A stretch of DNA of 64,000 bases from the NCBI GenBank assembly GCA_015227615.1, contig JAALGZ010000040.1, positions 124,001 to 188,000 on the forward strand. Reading direction: 5' to 3'. Shown here in pieces: positions 1 through 12,500 of the stretch. This DNA comes from Labyrinthula sp. Ha (taxonomy: Eukaryota > Sar > Bigyra > Labyrinthulida > Labyrinthulaceae). Made by a program: the position numbers and the translations under genes. Every line of letters begins with the position of its first letter. Position 1 is the first letter of the stretch. Under the pieces are notes generated by a model. That model had not been told where the DNA came from, did not search any database, and saw only the letters and a list, made by a program, of their open reading frames with translations.

Positions 1-2924
1 GCACAATTGTTTTGGTATTCTCGCCACTAGTCCAAGAGCTAGTGGGTAGTTAGAAGTACCAAACATTACAAGACGTAACTCAAATTAACTCAACTCAAAA
101 TATTCATAAGAAGCGAAAATAAATGCATACAACAACATTATAACTACTGAACCCTTATCTTAAACTAAAAAAATAAACATAAGAGCACTGAACTTATGAA
201 AATGAGGGGGGGCATCTTTTCATTTATATGTTGAGCACTCAGAGATGCTTAGTTATAAGCATGATACTGCTTCTAACTCCACAGAAAAAAATATATTCCA
301 GGCGAGTGAAAATTTTCACTAATATAGTTATATCTCTAAGATTAGAGCTCGATAGAATTAATCTAAACGCCAACCACAGCGGTTTTTTTGAATTTAGATA
401 CTACCACCGTTGTACCTGAATTACTCAAACCCCATGGGTGTATTGGATGTTTGCTCTGATGTAGAGAAACCTGTGTGACGAGTTAACTTTGCAATGAGTG
501 CATCTTAAAGAAAACTCCATCTAATAAATAAGAAGCTTATTCGTTGCTAAGAGAGTCAAGGAAACAAATTATTTAGGTACATTTTCATAAATGTAAGCTG
601 TTTTTTCAAGTATGGTTGGAAGTCTTCTTTATTATTCTTTAGTTATTAATAGTCTCCCTTAGTGAGACAAAACAACTCAACTGACTACATATTCATATTT
701 CCTGCTCCCTAGAAAAATATAAAAAACATCTTATATAGGCTCTATTGATAATTATTTTTTCTGCAATATACAAGCTATTTAAAATAATCAGTCAGGCTTA
801 TTTGTGTAGCATAGTTTGTCGACTAGATATACAGATTAGACATGTTCTAGTTGGGTTGAATTCTAATCTAGCTATAATGAACATCCTTAAGGTGATTCAA
901 GTTTAATCTACGATTTCCTTTTTGTAATATTAATCTTTAACTCTCGTGTGAATCCTTTCCCACTTTAGAAATATAGAATGTTTTTATCCTTTCCCTAGAA
1001 TTTAAATTTGGTGTATGTATCTACTTCATCGGCTACTAGTAACTTATATATTAATTTTATGTTGAGCTCTCCGTTCCTATTATTCTTTTCAGATAGCTCA
1101 CAAAATTTAATAAGCCGAAACATGTCAATACAAAATATGTGGTAGTAATCACTGCAACAAAAAAAAAATCCACGTAAACATTTCGGTACTGACAGGGAAC
1201 AAGACCACTAGCTCAAACAATTCTAGTTACCGTTAAATATATCAAAATAGTTTCACTGGAAAACTCTGGTGAATTGAATCAAATCATTTAAAACGATACA
1301 TTGTCAATGAACAAGACATTTTATCTTCCATTGCACTGTACTGTGAAAGAGCCAAAAGTTTTCTTCGTGAATTTGGTTGGGGTAGTAAATTGCAAAAGGT
1401 TTCACAGTAATTTGCTGTGCTTTCTTCTTTTTATTAATTTCGCTAAAACCATAATTGCAAGAAAAACTGAATTTTTTCGGAATTACTGAATATACCTACT
1501 TGTAAAACCACTTAAGCATCATAGTAACTGTCAGCTGGTATGGGGGAACCTTGCTCAATATAATTCTGCTGATAAGTTCATGCTAAGTTATAAAACTTAT
1601 GATAAATTAAAATTAAAATATCTATTACTTAAAAATTTGAGCTCTACTGGCACTTTTGTCTTGGAATGCTACTCTACTTCATTTAGCAAACAGATGGCGA
1701 AGCTATGTTCTGGAAGAACAAAAGGAGGTAATTAGCTCCCTACTGAGCAACAAAAGGCCTTAACGGTGTATTCAATAGCTCTTGCCTTGCTGGTGTCATA
1801 ACAACAACTAAGTCATATCCTTTGGGAAGTAATGAACTCCAATTTATCTTTTTTAATATTTCTTGCAACTTTTCTGTTCTATATATTCACACAGTAGATG
1901 TGCTTCACTACCCTAGTAAAAGCAACAACTAAAGTATACAACCAACAACCTTGATCGGGTTCCACAACATTCTGTTTCACTGAACCTACACACTTTATTA
2001 CAGCAACTAATTGACTTGCAAAAAAATATACTCACCGACAAATCAATTTCATCGTCAACACCTAGCAACTTTAACTGCAATGATCAATGCATCAATTAAG
2101 TACCATGCACAGCGGAGCAGCTAATCAATTTATTAATCCAGAAAGAAGAAATTTAATTGGTTATATTTTTTTTTCACAAATGAAACAATTGGTTAGTAGG
2201 TTTCGCATGAATAACTGCCATATTTAGTGAGTATCATATACAATTTAGCTTCATACGCCTAATAACTTTGCGTGGGGTTTTGCCTTATGCTCATTTTGTG
2301 GGAAAATGTATGGTAAGTAACTCTCCCTTAGCTTTCTAAACTCTAAGACTCCTTTGTACAATAAGCGTTGGGAGTGTCAAGGTACTAATCAAATACTCAA
2401 GAAAAATCATGTTGGCTTTGATGTACATGTTATGGCTTAAGTCGAGAAAACTGTATCCTAAAATTGGGTACAGAGCGAGTCCTCGTTAAGGACTCATTTC
2501 AACTGTTGGAGAGTTTTGCAAGCTGTTAAGTGGAGATGACTTAGTCTAAATACTCCATTGAGAAAGGGATCAGTGAGGAATGAGTAACTATTTGAGGATT
2601 TGACTGAGGCCTTTTGAAACTTCTCAAAGAGAAATCCTTTAAGAACTTTGAATTTCATTGCTGGGTATAGAAGATCCAGAAAACTTCCAGAAATTTCTTT
2701 GATTGAGTTTGAGTTAGATGATTATAAATTCCTCATTAAGAAATCCTTCTAAGTTAGCATTCCTAAAGATTTGTAAACTATTTTTTCTTAGTTTTCAAAT
2801 TATTCTTGGTTTACTCTGGGAATAAATAAGTTGGTTAATAATTATAACAAATTTCTTTCTGCCACGTCATTAATATACGTGAAAGCTAAGAAATTGACCA
2901 CTGACGAAAAAATCGAAAAGAAGA
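1..2924. other. Gene-free AT-rich region
   Basis: No convincing coding region, RNA gene or mobile element is visible. Open frames here are short, rich in F/I/L/N/K codons and match no family, as expected by chance in AT-rich DNA. The last 400 bases (about 2480-2830) are rich in GAGGAAT/TTGAG words and resemble stretches near 25.8 kb and 60.5 kb (see findings). The 65 bases before 2925 hold a CACGTCA word and probably belong to the promoter of the rhodanese gene. Confidence 0.6.
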
Positions 2925-4247
2925 ATGGTAGAGTTCAAAGGAACAGTAATACTCTTCTACAAGTACATAAAAGTTGATGATCCGGTTTCTGAGCGGGTAA
3001 AACAACGAAATTGGATGGAAGAACTGAATATGACAGGGAGAATGAGAGTTTCTCAAGAAGGCATCAACGCCAACCTATTTGGCTCAAAACAAAACATAGA
3101 AGAATATAAACAGCGAATGAATAATTCTGAGTTATGGCGTGGGATAAACTATAAACATACTAATCCATTGTCTTTTGAGAAAGAAGATCCTTTTGGCGGA
3201 AAAATAAAAATCCGATTGTCGGAGGAAATTACAGGTACCGGCGAGATGAAGAGTTTTGACCCAGAAGCATTTGGCGGGCGTGCTGGAATTCATCTTGAAC
3301 CCGAAAAGTTTCACGAGTTCTTAAAAAAGTCTCAAGCAGAGGATAATTACGTTGTTATAGATACTAGAAACCATTATGAAACAGCTGCTGGAAAATTTGA
3401 TGGTGCGATTGATCCAAAGCTGCGTTGTTTTGGACAATTTCCTAATTGGTTAGAAGCAAATAAGAAAGAGCTTGAAGGAAAAAAAGTTGCTTTATATTGC
3501 ACTGGTGGAATAAGATGTGAAAAAGCAAGCTCGTATGTGAAGAGTTTGGGAATTGCTGAAGAGGTTTACCAACTAAAAGATGGAATACATAATTATTTAA
3601 CACATTATAGCCCAAACGCAGGTAAAGAACAAGGATTTTATACTGATTACGCTTCCAAAGAAGATAAAAGTTCTTTCAAAAAGGAAGAGTGTCTTTATTC
3701 TGGAACAAATTTCCAGTTCGATGAGCGCTATGGAGATAAAACAAGTGGATTAGGATCTGAGAGACAAACAGGTAGATGCTGTTACTGTTTAAAAGACGGA
3801 TCTGATACCTTGGGAAAAGTGAATTGCAGTGTTTGTACTGATTTTTTCGTTGTTTGTGAAAGTTGCATTGAAAAAAAACCAAGAGTTCCTGCAAATAAAA
3901 GAAACTCAGAAACCAAGGAAGCAAAAGAAGTTCCAAAAGTGTTTTGTCCTGAACATATGTTGATGGGAGATGAATACGAAATGTATCTTCTAGGTCTTTT
4001 AGAAAATGGATGGGGTGCACATGAGTTAGATCGTACCAGAATCCAACTTATAAACTTATTAGACGTACCGGACTATAGGCCAAATAATGGATCCAAAGCT
4101 GAAGACTCAAGAAAAGACGATTTACTTCTTCAAATAAAGCACATTGAAGATTTCCAAGAAAAATATCCTAAATTTAGAGTTGAAGACAACGAGCAGTTAT
4201 CAAAGACTGGAGGATTTATTCCTTTTGTACCACTCTTGAATCCTTAA
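2925..4247 (+). CDS. TrhO/TSTD2-type rhodanese-domain protein
   Basis: A 440-residue single-exon protein of the UPF0176/TrhO family, whose animal member is TSTD2. Residues 1-100 are the N-terminal acylphosphatase-like module of the family (start VILFYKYIKVDDP, then RVSQEGINANL). Residues 125-235 are a rhodanese domain with the active-site loop CTGGIRCEK, catalytic cysteine at 192. The C-terminal part carries paired cysteines (RCCYC, CSVC, CESC, then FCPEH) that look zinc-binding. Bacterial TrhO hydroxylates uridine 34 of tRNA; the role of the eukaryotic forms is less clear, so tRNA modification is inferred from the family. The start is the first ATG of the frame, preceded by an A-rich leader. 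The gene converges on the Roc-COR GTPase, with 68 bases between stop codons. No intron is needed and no damage is seen. Confidence 0.92.
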   Translation: MVEFKGTVILFYKYIKVDDPVSERVKQRNWMEELNMTGRMRVSQEGINANLFGSKQNIEEYKQRMNNSELWRGINYKHTNPLSFEKEDPFGGKIKIRLSEEITGTGEMKSFDPEAFGGRAGIHLEPEKFHEFLKKSQAEDNYVVIDTRNHYETAAGKFDGAIDPKLRCFGQFPNWLEANKKELEGKKVALYCTGGIRCEKASSYVKSLGIAEEVYQLKDGIHNYLTHYSPNAGKEQGFYTDYASKEDKSSFKKEECLYSGTNFQFDERYGDKTSGLGSERQTGRCCYCLKDGSDTLGKVNCSVCTDFFVVCESCIEKKPRVPANKRNSETKEAKEVPKVFCPEHMLMGDEYEMYLLGLLENGWGAHELDRTRIQLINLLDVPDYRPNNGSKAEDSRKDDLLLQIKHIEDFQEKYPKFRVEDNEQLSKTGGFIPFVPLLNP

Positions 4248-4315
4248 AGTTCTCCTTATTACGCTTTGAAACAAGATACCAGTTAGAGCAGTTACAGTAA
4301 GATTTAGATCGCTTA

Positions 4316-6636
4316 TTAAAGTACGTTTATGTTTAGCTTCAAAGGTTTGTTTCTGACAATACTACTATAGCGACGAATTACTGATTTCAAGATTTTTATG
4401 AATTCTTTCACCTTAGCATCTCCATGAAAAGCTATACCAATAGAACTCTGTTTTTGCAGCCAAACAATTGTAAACTGCATACTACTTGAAATAATTATTC
4501 TACTCAATTGTCTTGACAACATAGGTTGAACTTCTGACTCTAATGAAGTATCTCTTTCAAGAAAGATCATTAAGAAAATTGTAAAATGACTCAAAGACAA
4601 ATATCCTGTAGTAGTCAAATAGGAATTAAAAAGTGGTGGGTCTTGTCGGAGTCGACCAGCTTGATCATAAGAATTTTCTGGAAGAAGAGTTGGGACTATA
4701 AAAAATTTTTCTGTCCTGTTGCCATGAGGATAATTTATCAAAATAAACATATCTAGACAAATAGTAAGTATGAAATTTCTATCTTTTTTTTCGTAATTAC
4801 CCAGAATCTGTTCAAAAAGCAACAGTGATAAAATTCCTTCGGAAGTATATTGTCTAAACTCAACAATCATTGAACTCGGGAGTCTATAGTTAAACCGGTG
4901 GAAATTTGGATCAAAAATAAATTTTCCAATTGCAGAGGCTAACCAAGATATCGAAAGTACAATAAGATTTTTAGCAACATCTTTAATTCTTGGAAAGTAA
5001 AGAATTTTTCCTAGCTCTGTGTATGCAGTCAATAATCTTTTTGTTTGTATTCTCTCAAATCCAGCATCTTCTGCTAGGATGATAAACTCTACAAGTAATA
5101 TTTTATTTCGTTGTTGTTGCAAGTTATCTATAAACAGAATTTCTGCTAACAAAAAACTTTTTGATTGCTCTTCAACTGTCCATGAAACAGATCTATTTAT
5201 TCCCTCCCTTAGATTTTCATGCAATGGAGAATCACCAGTTACAGAATTTTCAACAGGAAAGAATAGAAATCTTTTGCTAAGCATGTGTTTCAGTGTCAAA
5301 CCATACTTCTCTCGTAAAATTCGAGTTCTTGTATCTTGTGCCCGATTTAAAAGGGATTCTGCAAAATTTGTTTTTAATGTTATATCATTACTTAAAGAAT
5401 CAAATAATGAATGTAGCATTTTATTTATCTTTGCATATGTTCTTTCTCCATTTCGTTTTATAGCCCTTTTCCAATGAGTGCCTATAAAGATGATTTCAGA
5501 TTTAGGTGCATGCTCTAAAATATTCTCACACCAAAATCTTAATCTCTCGCTACTGTTTTCAGTTAGTTTCGAACTATTAAAAACTATTGCATAGACACCA
5601 CAGTTTGAAAGAAATAAAGGAAAAATACTGTAAAAACTCTCTTGCCCACCGAAATCATAAATTTGTAAGTACTGTAAAGTTTCCTCCATATCTTTTTCTT
5701 GAAAACTTGCCTTTAAAATATCAAGATCACTTGATAAGTCTTCTACCAACTCATTTTCAAAAGATAAATTATATTGTGCTCTAGGAAATCTATCCTCTCT
5801 ATTTTCAGTTGCTAACAGTAAAACAGATTTCTTCACTCTAGATCTCATAGTATGATTTCTATCCTGTTTATTCCAATCTTCAACATCAACAATATATTTT
5901 AGATCAAGTAAGAGAGTTGATGAAATAGTTTTAGCAACAGTTTCATGAGCTAACTTTTTAATAGTACTTGTTTTTCCACATCTACCATCTCCTAGAAACA
6001 ACAACCTTGTTTCTTCAACTTTAGCTCCAACGTCATAGTATTGAACTAGTTTATTCCTCAAGAACTCATATAATTTAGTTTCCTGCACTCTTGGTGCAAA
6101 AAATAGCTTTTTGCTTATGAAAAAAAATAAATGCAAATTATTTTCTCTAACAATGTTTCTTATTTTCTGGTCATGCCGATAGGGTACATTATTCACTCCA
6201 GGAAAGAACCTTAAAATAAATAATAAGAGAAAACATATACTCAAAATGCTTCAGTGAATTATTATTTTGCAGAATTTTTTCTAAAATAGAGTATTCTTCA
6301 TCTGATAGTCTTGAAATATCTTTATTGTGAAACCTAAAGAATACTTCAAAAGAAAGAAATACTTAAAAAGTTTCAGTTTACTAAGTTTTAAAATGGCCCC
6401 CAAGAGAAATTTAAGATCATTTCGGTTAAAGTGAGTATCAAAAATTCTATGGAATAAATAAAAGATAATATTATACGCTAGTTTTTCTAAATTTCTCATT
6501 AGAAGAATTAAATTCGGAAAATTTCTGCATTGCATTAAATTGCATTCGCTCAGTCTAAAGGTTATAAAATAACATAAAGATACCGCAATATTGAAACTGT
6601 AAATAATAATTTACTTCGAGCTGAAACTCCTTGCAT
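4316..6636 (-). CDS. LRR-Roc-COR GTPase (ROCO family) with four tiny introns
   Basis: Predicted 733-residue protein in five exons (6636-6584, 6554-6477, 6446-6363, 6333-6241, 6209-4316). The introns are 29, 30, 29 and 31 nt, all GT...AG and all phase 2. Residues 1-140 form leucine-rich repeats of ribonuclease-inhibitor type (ILRLSECNL; ISRLSDEEYSILEKIL) that become continuous only after splicing. The Roc GTPase follows: P-loop GDGRCGKTS at 176-184 and switch II DFGGQE at 288-293. The guanine-specificity motif reads THWK (347-350), where ROCO proteins usually have THxD, so the aspartate is missing. A COR region follows (LGKILYFP, later FFIVPTLLP). There is no kinase domain. ROCO proteins are dimerising signalling GTPases; the partner here is unknown. 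The ATG at 6636 is the first in frame; more repeats upstream are possible, but the neighbouring gene ends only 68 bases away. Confidence 0.83.
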
Positions 6637-6704
6637 AAAAATACACTGATACAAACTAAAAAACGAAAAAAACAAAATTGTTTACGCAACTGTGTTCAAT
6701 TTAT

Positions 6705-7034
6705 TCATACTTCCCAAGAAATTAGAAAATGTGGAGATATTACTTTTAAAAACCATAGAATTAAAACTATGCTAATAAGAATAAAAAGAAAATACCAAAT
6801 TTCTTGAGTTGTTTCATCTCTGAGTGTTTTTATAGATTCAAAGAAACTATTCGTGTCATGTCCATATGGATCATTACTCCTAAAGATAAAGAAATAAAGT
6901 CATAACCCTTGAAGAACAGTGTATTTTTTATCTTGGTATGATTCATATTGTAGTTCTAATGGAATAAGTGAAATAATCTCACTTTCTAAAATATATTGAC
7001 GTTGAACTTCGTCAGTGTCAACTTCGTAGTCCAT
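6705..7034 (-). CDS. Small single-pass membrane protein, 100 aa
   Basis: Two exons (7034-6907 and 6879-6705) around a 27-nt intron (6880-6906, GTTATG...TTTAG, phase 2) give a 100-residue protein. Without splicing the frame stops after 43 codons. Residues 1-40 are acidic (MDYEVDTDEVQRQY start), 44-69 are polar, and 71-90 form one clear hydrophobic helix (WYFLFILISIVLILWFLKVI) followed by a ten-residue tail. This arrangement suggests a tail-anchored or type II-like single-span protein. I recognise no family. Its TGA lies 68 bases before the ATG of the ROCO gene on the same strand, so the two could share regulation, although each appears to have its own start. A TTGATTGG (CCAAT-type) word lies at 7234-7241, 200 bases upstream. 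The coding call rests on frame restoration by an intron like those of the neighbouring gene. Confidence 0.62.
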
Positions 7035-9388
7035 TTTAGCAAATATTCTAGGTATCAATTATTCCTCAACAGAACTTGAATGTGTATATCTATTAAGAAA
7101 ATATATCTATAGATATTCTTTCGTTGATTTTTTGATAGGATTGCACGATGGAAGTTGAGATAACTTATTCACCAGGTTTGCGAGTAAAGTTGGGGTCGGC
7201 TTTTGCACTCCGGAGTTTTACAAATCACATGATTTGATTGGTTTAATCATATTTTGGGAAATTAAAAATCAGAAGAGTACAACGAAATTTCGAACATAAA
7301 CAAACAAAAATCAAAACAAAGGACACAAAATCGCAAAAACACAAGTTTAAAAAAAATTAAAAATAAGCTTAAATGACAGGTTTACCCTAGAGGATTGTGT
7401 TTCAACTGATAGAATGGTGGAGATAATATGAAAGTATGCTGCAGGACGATTTAAGGTATCTAAGAAGAGTTCCGACTACTTTTCGATAGCAGATTCAAAA
7501 AAATATTTGGATCATACTGTGTAAAGCTTGAAAGTATTAAAGATATATCTAGAAGTAACCAGAACTGTCCTTTAGAATTAAACCTAAAGTTTGGTTTGGC
7601 AAGAAGAGTCTACATTTTTGTTGTAATTAGCCTAAGTCACCTTCAACTTGAGTTTAAAACTAACTTAAATGAAAAAAAATTGCAGAGCTCGCTGAAGATC
7701 AAACTATATTTTTCCACATATTTGTAAAGACAGAGAAAATTATTAATCACACAGAATAACTCTTTCAAGAGAATTAACTGACAACTTGGACAAAGAATTG
7801 ATCGAAAAAGAGATGAAGAAGGGTAAAAATGTAAAAAAAGATACAGAAAACAAAAACATGGAAGTTTCAATGCAATATGGTGAAAGAAAAGTTGCTAGAG
7901 GTGAAATTTTTAATATTTACTTCAATAATACTACAAATGATCGAGCACAAATAAGTGGATTAATCTCTCAAGAAAATATGAAGAAACACCTTGATCTTTT
8001 CTATTTTGACAGCATTTAAATAACTACAAAGCACAATGCTTCATGTTTCAAGATGCTTGTAATGAATCTTTTAGGTGTGAATTGTTCTATAAATACTATT
8101 GTTTTGGATGTACTTTTTCGGAGCTTCAGATTGTCCCAGATGTTATCAACAGTCTCAGGGTACTTGGCCAGGGAAATGCAAAAATTTATCATGAGTGATA
8201 GGTCTGCAGCCTTATCCCGGATGGCTAATAAATGACATGTGGCACATGTGTAGTGTGTTAAGTAGGTACTATAATCTATTGGATCTTGCGGCAAAGAGTT
8301 GTTTGAGAAAGATTTAGCTACTTTTTTGCAGTAGTGTACATGAAACGATCTTTGAAACTGTTTTATCTCCCTTAAGTCTGTTTTTTTTGTCGGGGACGTT
8401 TTGATGAGTCTTACCTAGAATACCCAAGAAACATCCCAAAAAAGGTGTAAAAGATAAGGAGACTCTGCACTGCACCTTTTACTAAGAAAAGTTTGATATT
8501 TTCAAACAAAATTACTCAACAAGGAGAGTCCATGAACAATGAATATAGAGCTAAGCGAAACATACAAAAATCACAAACAAAGCAGACATTGGGCGAAGTG
8601 GAAATCCATCACGATGATCTTCTTAGGGAGTATGAACTAAACACCTTGTATAAATTGAAAAGGTTAGGTCATGAAGATGCAATCATATCAGACAAGATAT
8701 TTCAATATCTTCTAGAATAAAGTCACAATGTTTGTAACTGAGATATCCAAGTAGAGAGATCTCAAAGTGTACGTGAGACTTTGATCAAAAAGCTAAGACA
8801 ACATACATCGCTAAATTATTTGAGGAGAAAGCATATTATTTCTACATGTTCATGCTCTGATAGCATCAACATGCATCTTCTCGCAAATACTTTGGCATAA
8901 TTTATTTTAAGATGCAGTGGTCAATATTTCAGAAGATGTTTCTTCCTCTAAGTTGGCAATATCAAGACCAATATTATTATGAAAAGCTTAAAGAAACATT
9001 GATACGTTTGCTGCACTAGTGTCTAACACGATAGAATTCAAAGAACATGTTCCCAACTTAACACATCTGAAATCTCCTATTGAATCATCTTCAAAATACA
9101 TATTGGAAAGCAAGTTGCTTTGCAATGAGGCTTCTCATTTATACCAAGGGTGAAGAAAAGCATTTGTTGCTTTCCAAATGATGCGAAAGTGCTTAAGACA
9201 AAATTAATATGTTGTACTTGAAAATCTTTCTGATAATGAGTAAGAGTGTCACAGGATTCAATGTGGAAGGCAGAATCACCTGTTAGCGGAAACAAAAAGT
9301 TCAGGGGAGAGGTTGAGGTGGAGGTAAATTCCTCGCATCCTAGATTCGGTTCCTAATCATCAACAATATTCATTTCTTCAACGTCGAG
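7035..9388. other. Gene-poor region with coding-like scraps
   Basis: No complete gene is recognised. Three stretches have a less random amino-acid make-up than the surroundings: 7786-8016 (+), 8016-8294 (-) and 8532-8717 (+), the last reading MNNEYRAKRNIQKSQ at its start. They do not join into one frame and match no family I know. They may be eroded transposon or gene remnants, or chance. The first 200 bases probably contain the promoter of the small membrane-protein gene. Confidence 0.4.
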
Positions 9389-9560
9389 CTTTCTATTCTT
9401 GAAACAAGATTTCTTGCTATGAGCATTCTATTCTTGAGTCAATTTCTTTGACATTTTCCTTTCTATTATTGAAAAAATATTAAACCGAGACTTTCTATTA
9501 TTGAGACTACATCCTTGACTTGTAGCTTCTAGTATTGAACCTAAACCCTTATTTTAATTA
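9389..9560. repeat. 35-bp degenerate minisatellite, about five copies
   Basis: Units begin at 9389, 9424, 9459, 9491 and 9526, a spacing of 35, 35, 32 and 35 bases. Each starts with a variant of CTTTCTATTATTGA and most contain TTG plus a C or T about 25 bases in. The copies have drifted by several substitutions and one small deletion, so the array is not recent. No gene overlaps it. Confidence 0.75.
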
Positions 9561-12500
9561 AACATTGAACCTGGTACAACCCTTTCTTCCAGTATATATT
9601 TTGAATAGAAACAGCCTAAAAGCCCATTTTCTTAAATGTTTTTGAATTGAAGTTTGAAACTTGGAAATACATGGTTTGAACAGAATTCTCAATTTTTGTT
9701 AATTACAATATACTTGAGAAAGCACCCCGTTTCCCACTTAAACTTTTCTAATAGTCATTAACAAACCAATTAAGACCTATCCAAAGTATAAAACAAATAA
9801 CAAGAATTATTTGGTAGGGAATTAAAACCTTAATAAGTTAACAAAACACTTAGAGAAATTAGTATTATTAAACGAAGCTATAGGGTTGAGTTTAATAATC
9901 CATCTGCCAACTCTAAGTCATTACAATTGATTTAAAGGCTTTTTGAACGAAGTAATTTTAGGCTAGTTTCCCGAATTCTCTATGTGCCCATATGGGATTT
10001 CATATAGTTAAGGAAGATTGCCCCCTTATCTAAACGGAAGGTGATAACAGCTTTAAAATGTTACATCAGAAGGTGACAATTTATTAAGGACGATATGCAT
10101 TAAGGTTTTATTTTCAATATTTTAGTCAGTTTGTCAAACTGAAAAGAGCAGGCAATTGCTTATACTCCGTCCTTAATGAAGAAAAATATACATTTAGCAC
10201 CAAATCCCGTAAGTTATATGGGATGAATCTACCATAGTGTGCTATATGTAATTTTAGTTGTGTAGAAGAAAATACTATATATATATACCGGATATTTTGA
10301 TTGTTTACCTATGTTGGCTCTCTTTTAAATCTCTGCAGAAGTGTGGTTTAGGAAAGTTATTAGGAGTAGATGACATTTACCTCATCAAAAAATTTTTAAA
10401 AGAATGAGCGAGACGTAGGATTGCGGGATTTCAAAATGATTTGTGCGCACCTTAATCCGTTATGAATGATCTTAACAGTCTCAAATAGAATAGCGATCAC
10501 TTTAGAAATATATTCTGGGAAATTAAAGCAAAACAAATATTATGATATTAACTAGAACAACACAACAAGAGAGCGAGGTTAGCAGTAGATAACATGATAA
10601 TAAGAACTCGGACTCATCAAGAATAAAAGGATTTAGAGCACCATTGGCCTAAATAATAAAAGCCTCTTAACAAAGGATTTAGAACTTTCCTGAGTTGATT
10701 GATAACCTCTTTCAACTAATCCGTCTTCACATTGACTTGTTAGTTACTGAAAATTGGTTTAGTCAAATCAGTTTATGGCGCAACGTTCTTGTTAGTAACA
10801 ATGCCTCATTTTGGAGTATTTGGCTGTTCGATGGTTAATTCCGAGCAGCTAAATTTGTCAGTTTTCATTATTACCAACAATATTAAATATGAAGTATGAT
10901 CAATACAAAAAAGAAAGGGTCCAATTTTTAACACACTTGCAAAATACACACGAAATTCGTTTGGTTGAATAAGCCGAAGAGTGACCAGAATGGGGAATGC
11001 ATAGTTTATACTTTGACAGAATTTTGTGGGAGCGGAGATTGAAACTGGGCCATATGATCAAATTGTCAAATTTTTACCTAGAAAAAATTTCGAGGTAGTG
11101 GAGCACATAAACGACGTAGTAAATAGCTCAAAAACTGAGTTTCTGAGTTACCAAACTGAGATTTGGAAGGATAAAAGAAAATGTTTTGATCTCTTGCAAG
11201 AAACAATGGCTTGGTTTCTCAACCCTGCGTTGAAGAAATTGAATGTTTGAGGCAATTAGTACAGAATTGAAAAGATCGTGGGAAACAACTTGGTTGATAT
11301 TAATAATTAAATTCAGGGAAAGAGTCTTGCTTCTTCACCTCATTCTCTAAGCAAAGTTTTATCAGAACTGGGTTTGAAGGTGTTACATAGTTTCATCACT
11401 CTGAGGTCTTTTTATTATTTGATTTGTTATGGGAGTAGCCTTGGATTGCATATTTTTAAACCCAAACTAAACAAAAAAAATAAAGTTTAATATGTTAAAA
11501 ATACAATACGAAGCATACTACATCCAAATATAAATCCAAAAGCCCATGCATTTTTTATATAGAAATACGTTTTCTTAAATCCTCTTTTCTTTTCTTAAGT
11601 AAACCCTTTTCTTGGTCTGTTTTTTTTCCTTTTTCTTAATTATTTTTTTCTTTATATAAATCCTAGTTTAAATTTTCAATACATAATTTAACGTCTTTAA
11701 CCCTTATTTTGAATATATAATAGTTGAACCCAAAGCTAAGAAGAGTGTTAAATATAAAAATTTCTTTGACCTTAGAGTATTAAGTATTTCGTGCGCCCCA
11801 CGTCTTCATGAAACCACATCTGGAGTCAACCACTATTTCATCACTTTCCTGGACAATTTCATTCTGATATATTAGCGATTTTTTTGCTATTTTGGGCAAT
11901 TCTAAATCTCTTCAATAGATTGTCGTGCGAATTTTACACATGTTTCAAAAAACCAAAGTCGAAAAAGAGGGGTGCTCTGGATTCTAATTATACGGAGAAA
12001 TTATAATCTACAAAATGTTGCTAAATTAAAAAGTAGAAGTTAAATGTAAAATATTTCAGTTTTACTTAAAATGGCGTGGTATATTAAAATAAAACTGAGA
12101 AAATCAAAATTACAGTATAATACATATAGAGAAGAATTGTCCCAGGTATATTACATAAAGAGGGGTTTTACTTAGTTTTGAGCAAGATAAAAGGAAAAAT
12201 AACACAAAATTTATCTATCTTAAAAAAATCAAGTAACGGGTAAACTTATAGATAAACATGACCTGTGATATTCACCCCTTAAAGATTATTGAACTCAACT
12301 CTCTAAATTGAAATATTCTATTGTACAAGCAGGTGATGGTGTATGCCTTCCTGGCAAGTAGGCAAATACCAAAATATAAAAATACCTGTTATACACTGAT
12401 ATTTGTTAAAAAACAGCAGCTTCGAAAACAAGAATTAATTGGCAAACATCATCCTCTAAGGAAATATAAATTTAATTCTTAGAATTCTTGCTGAGATGGA

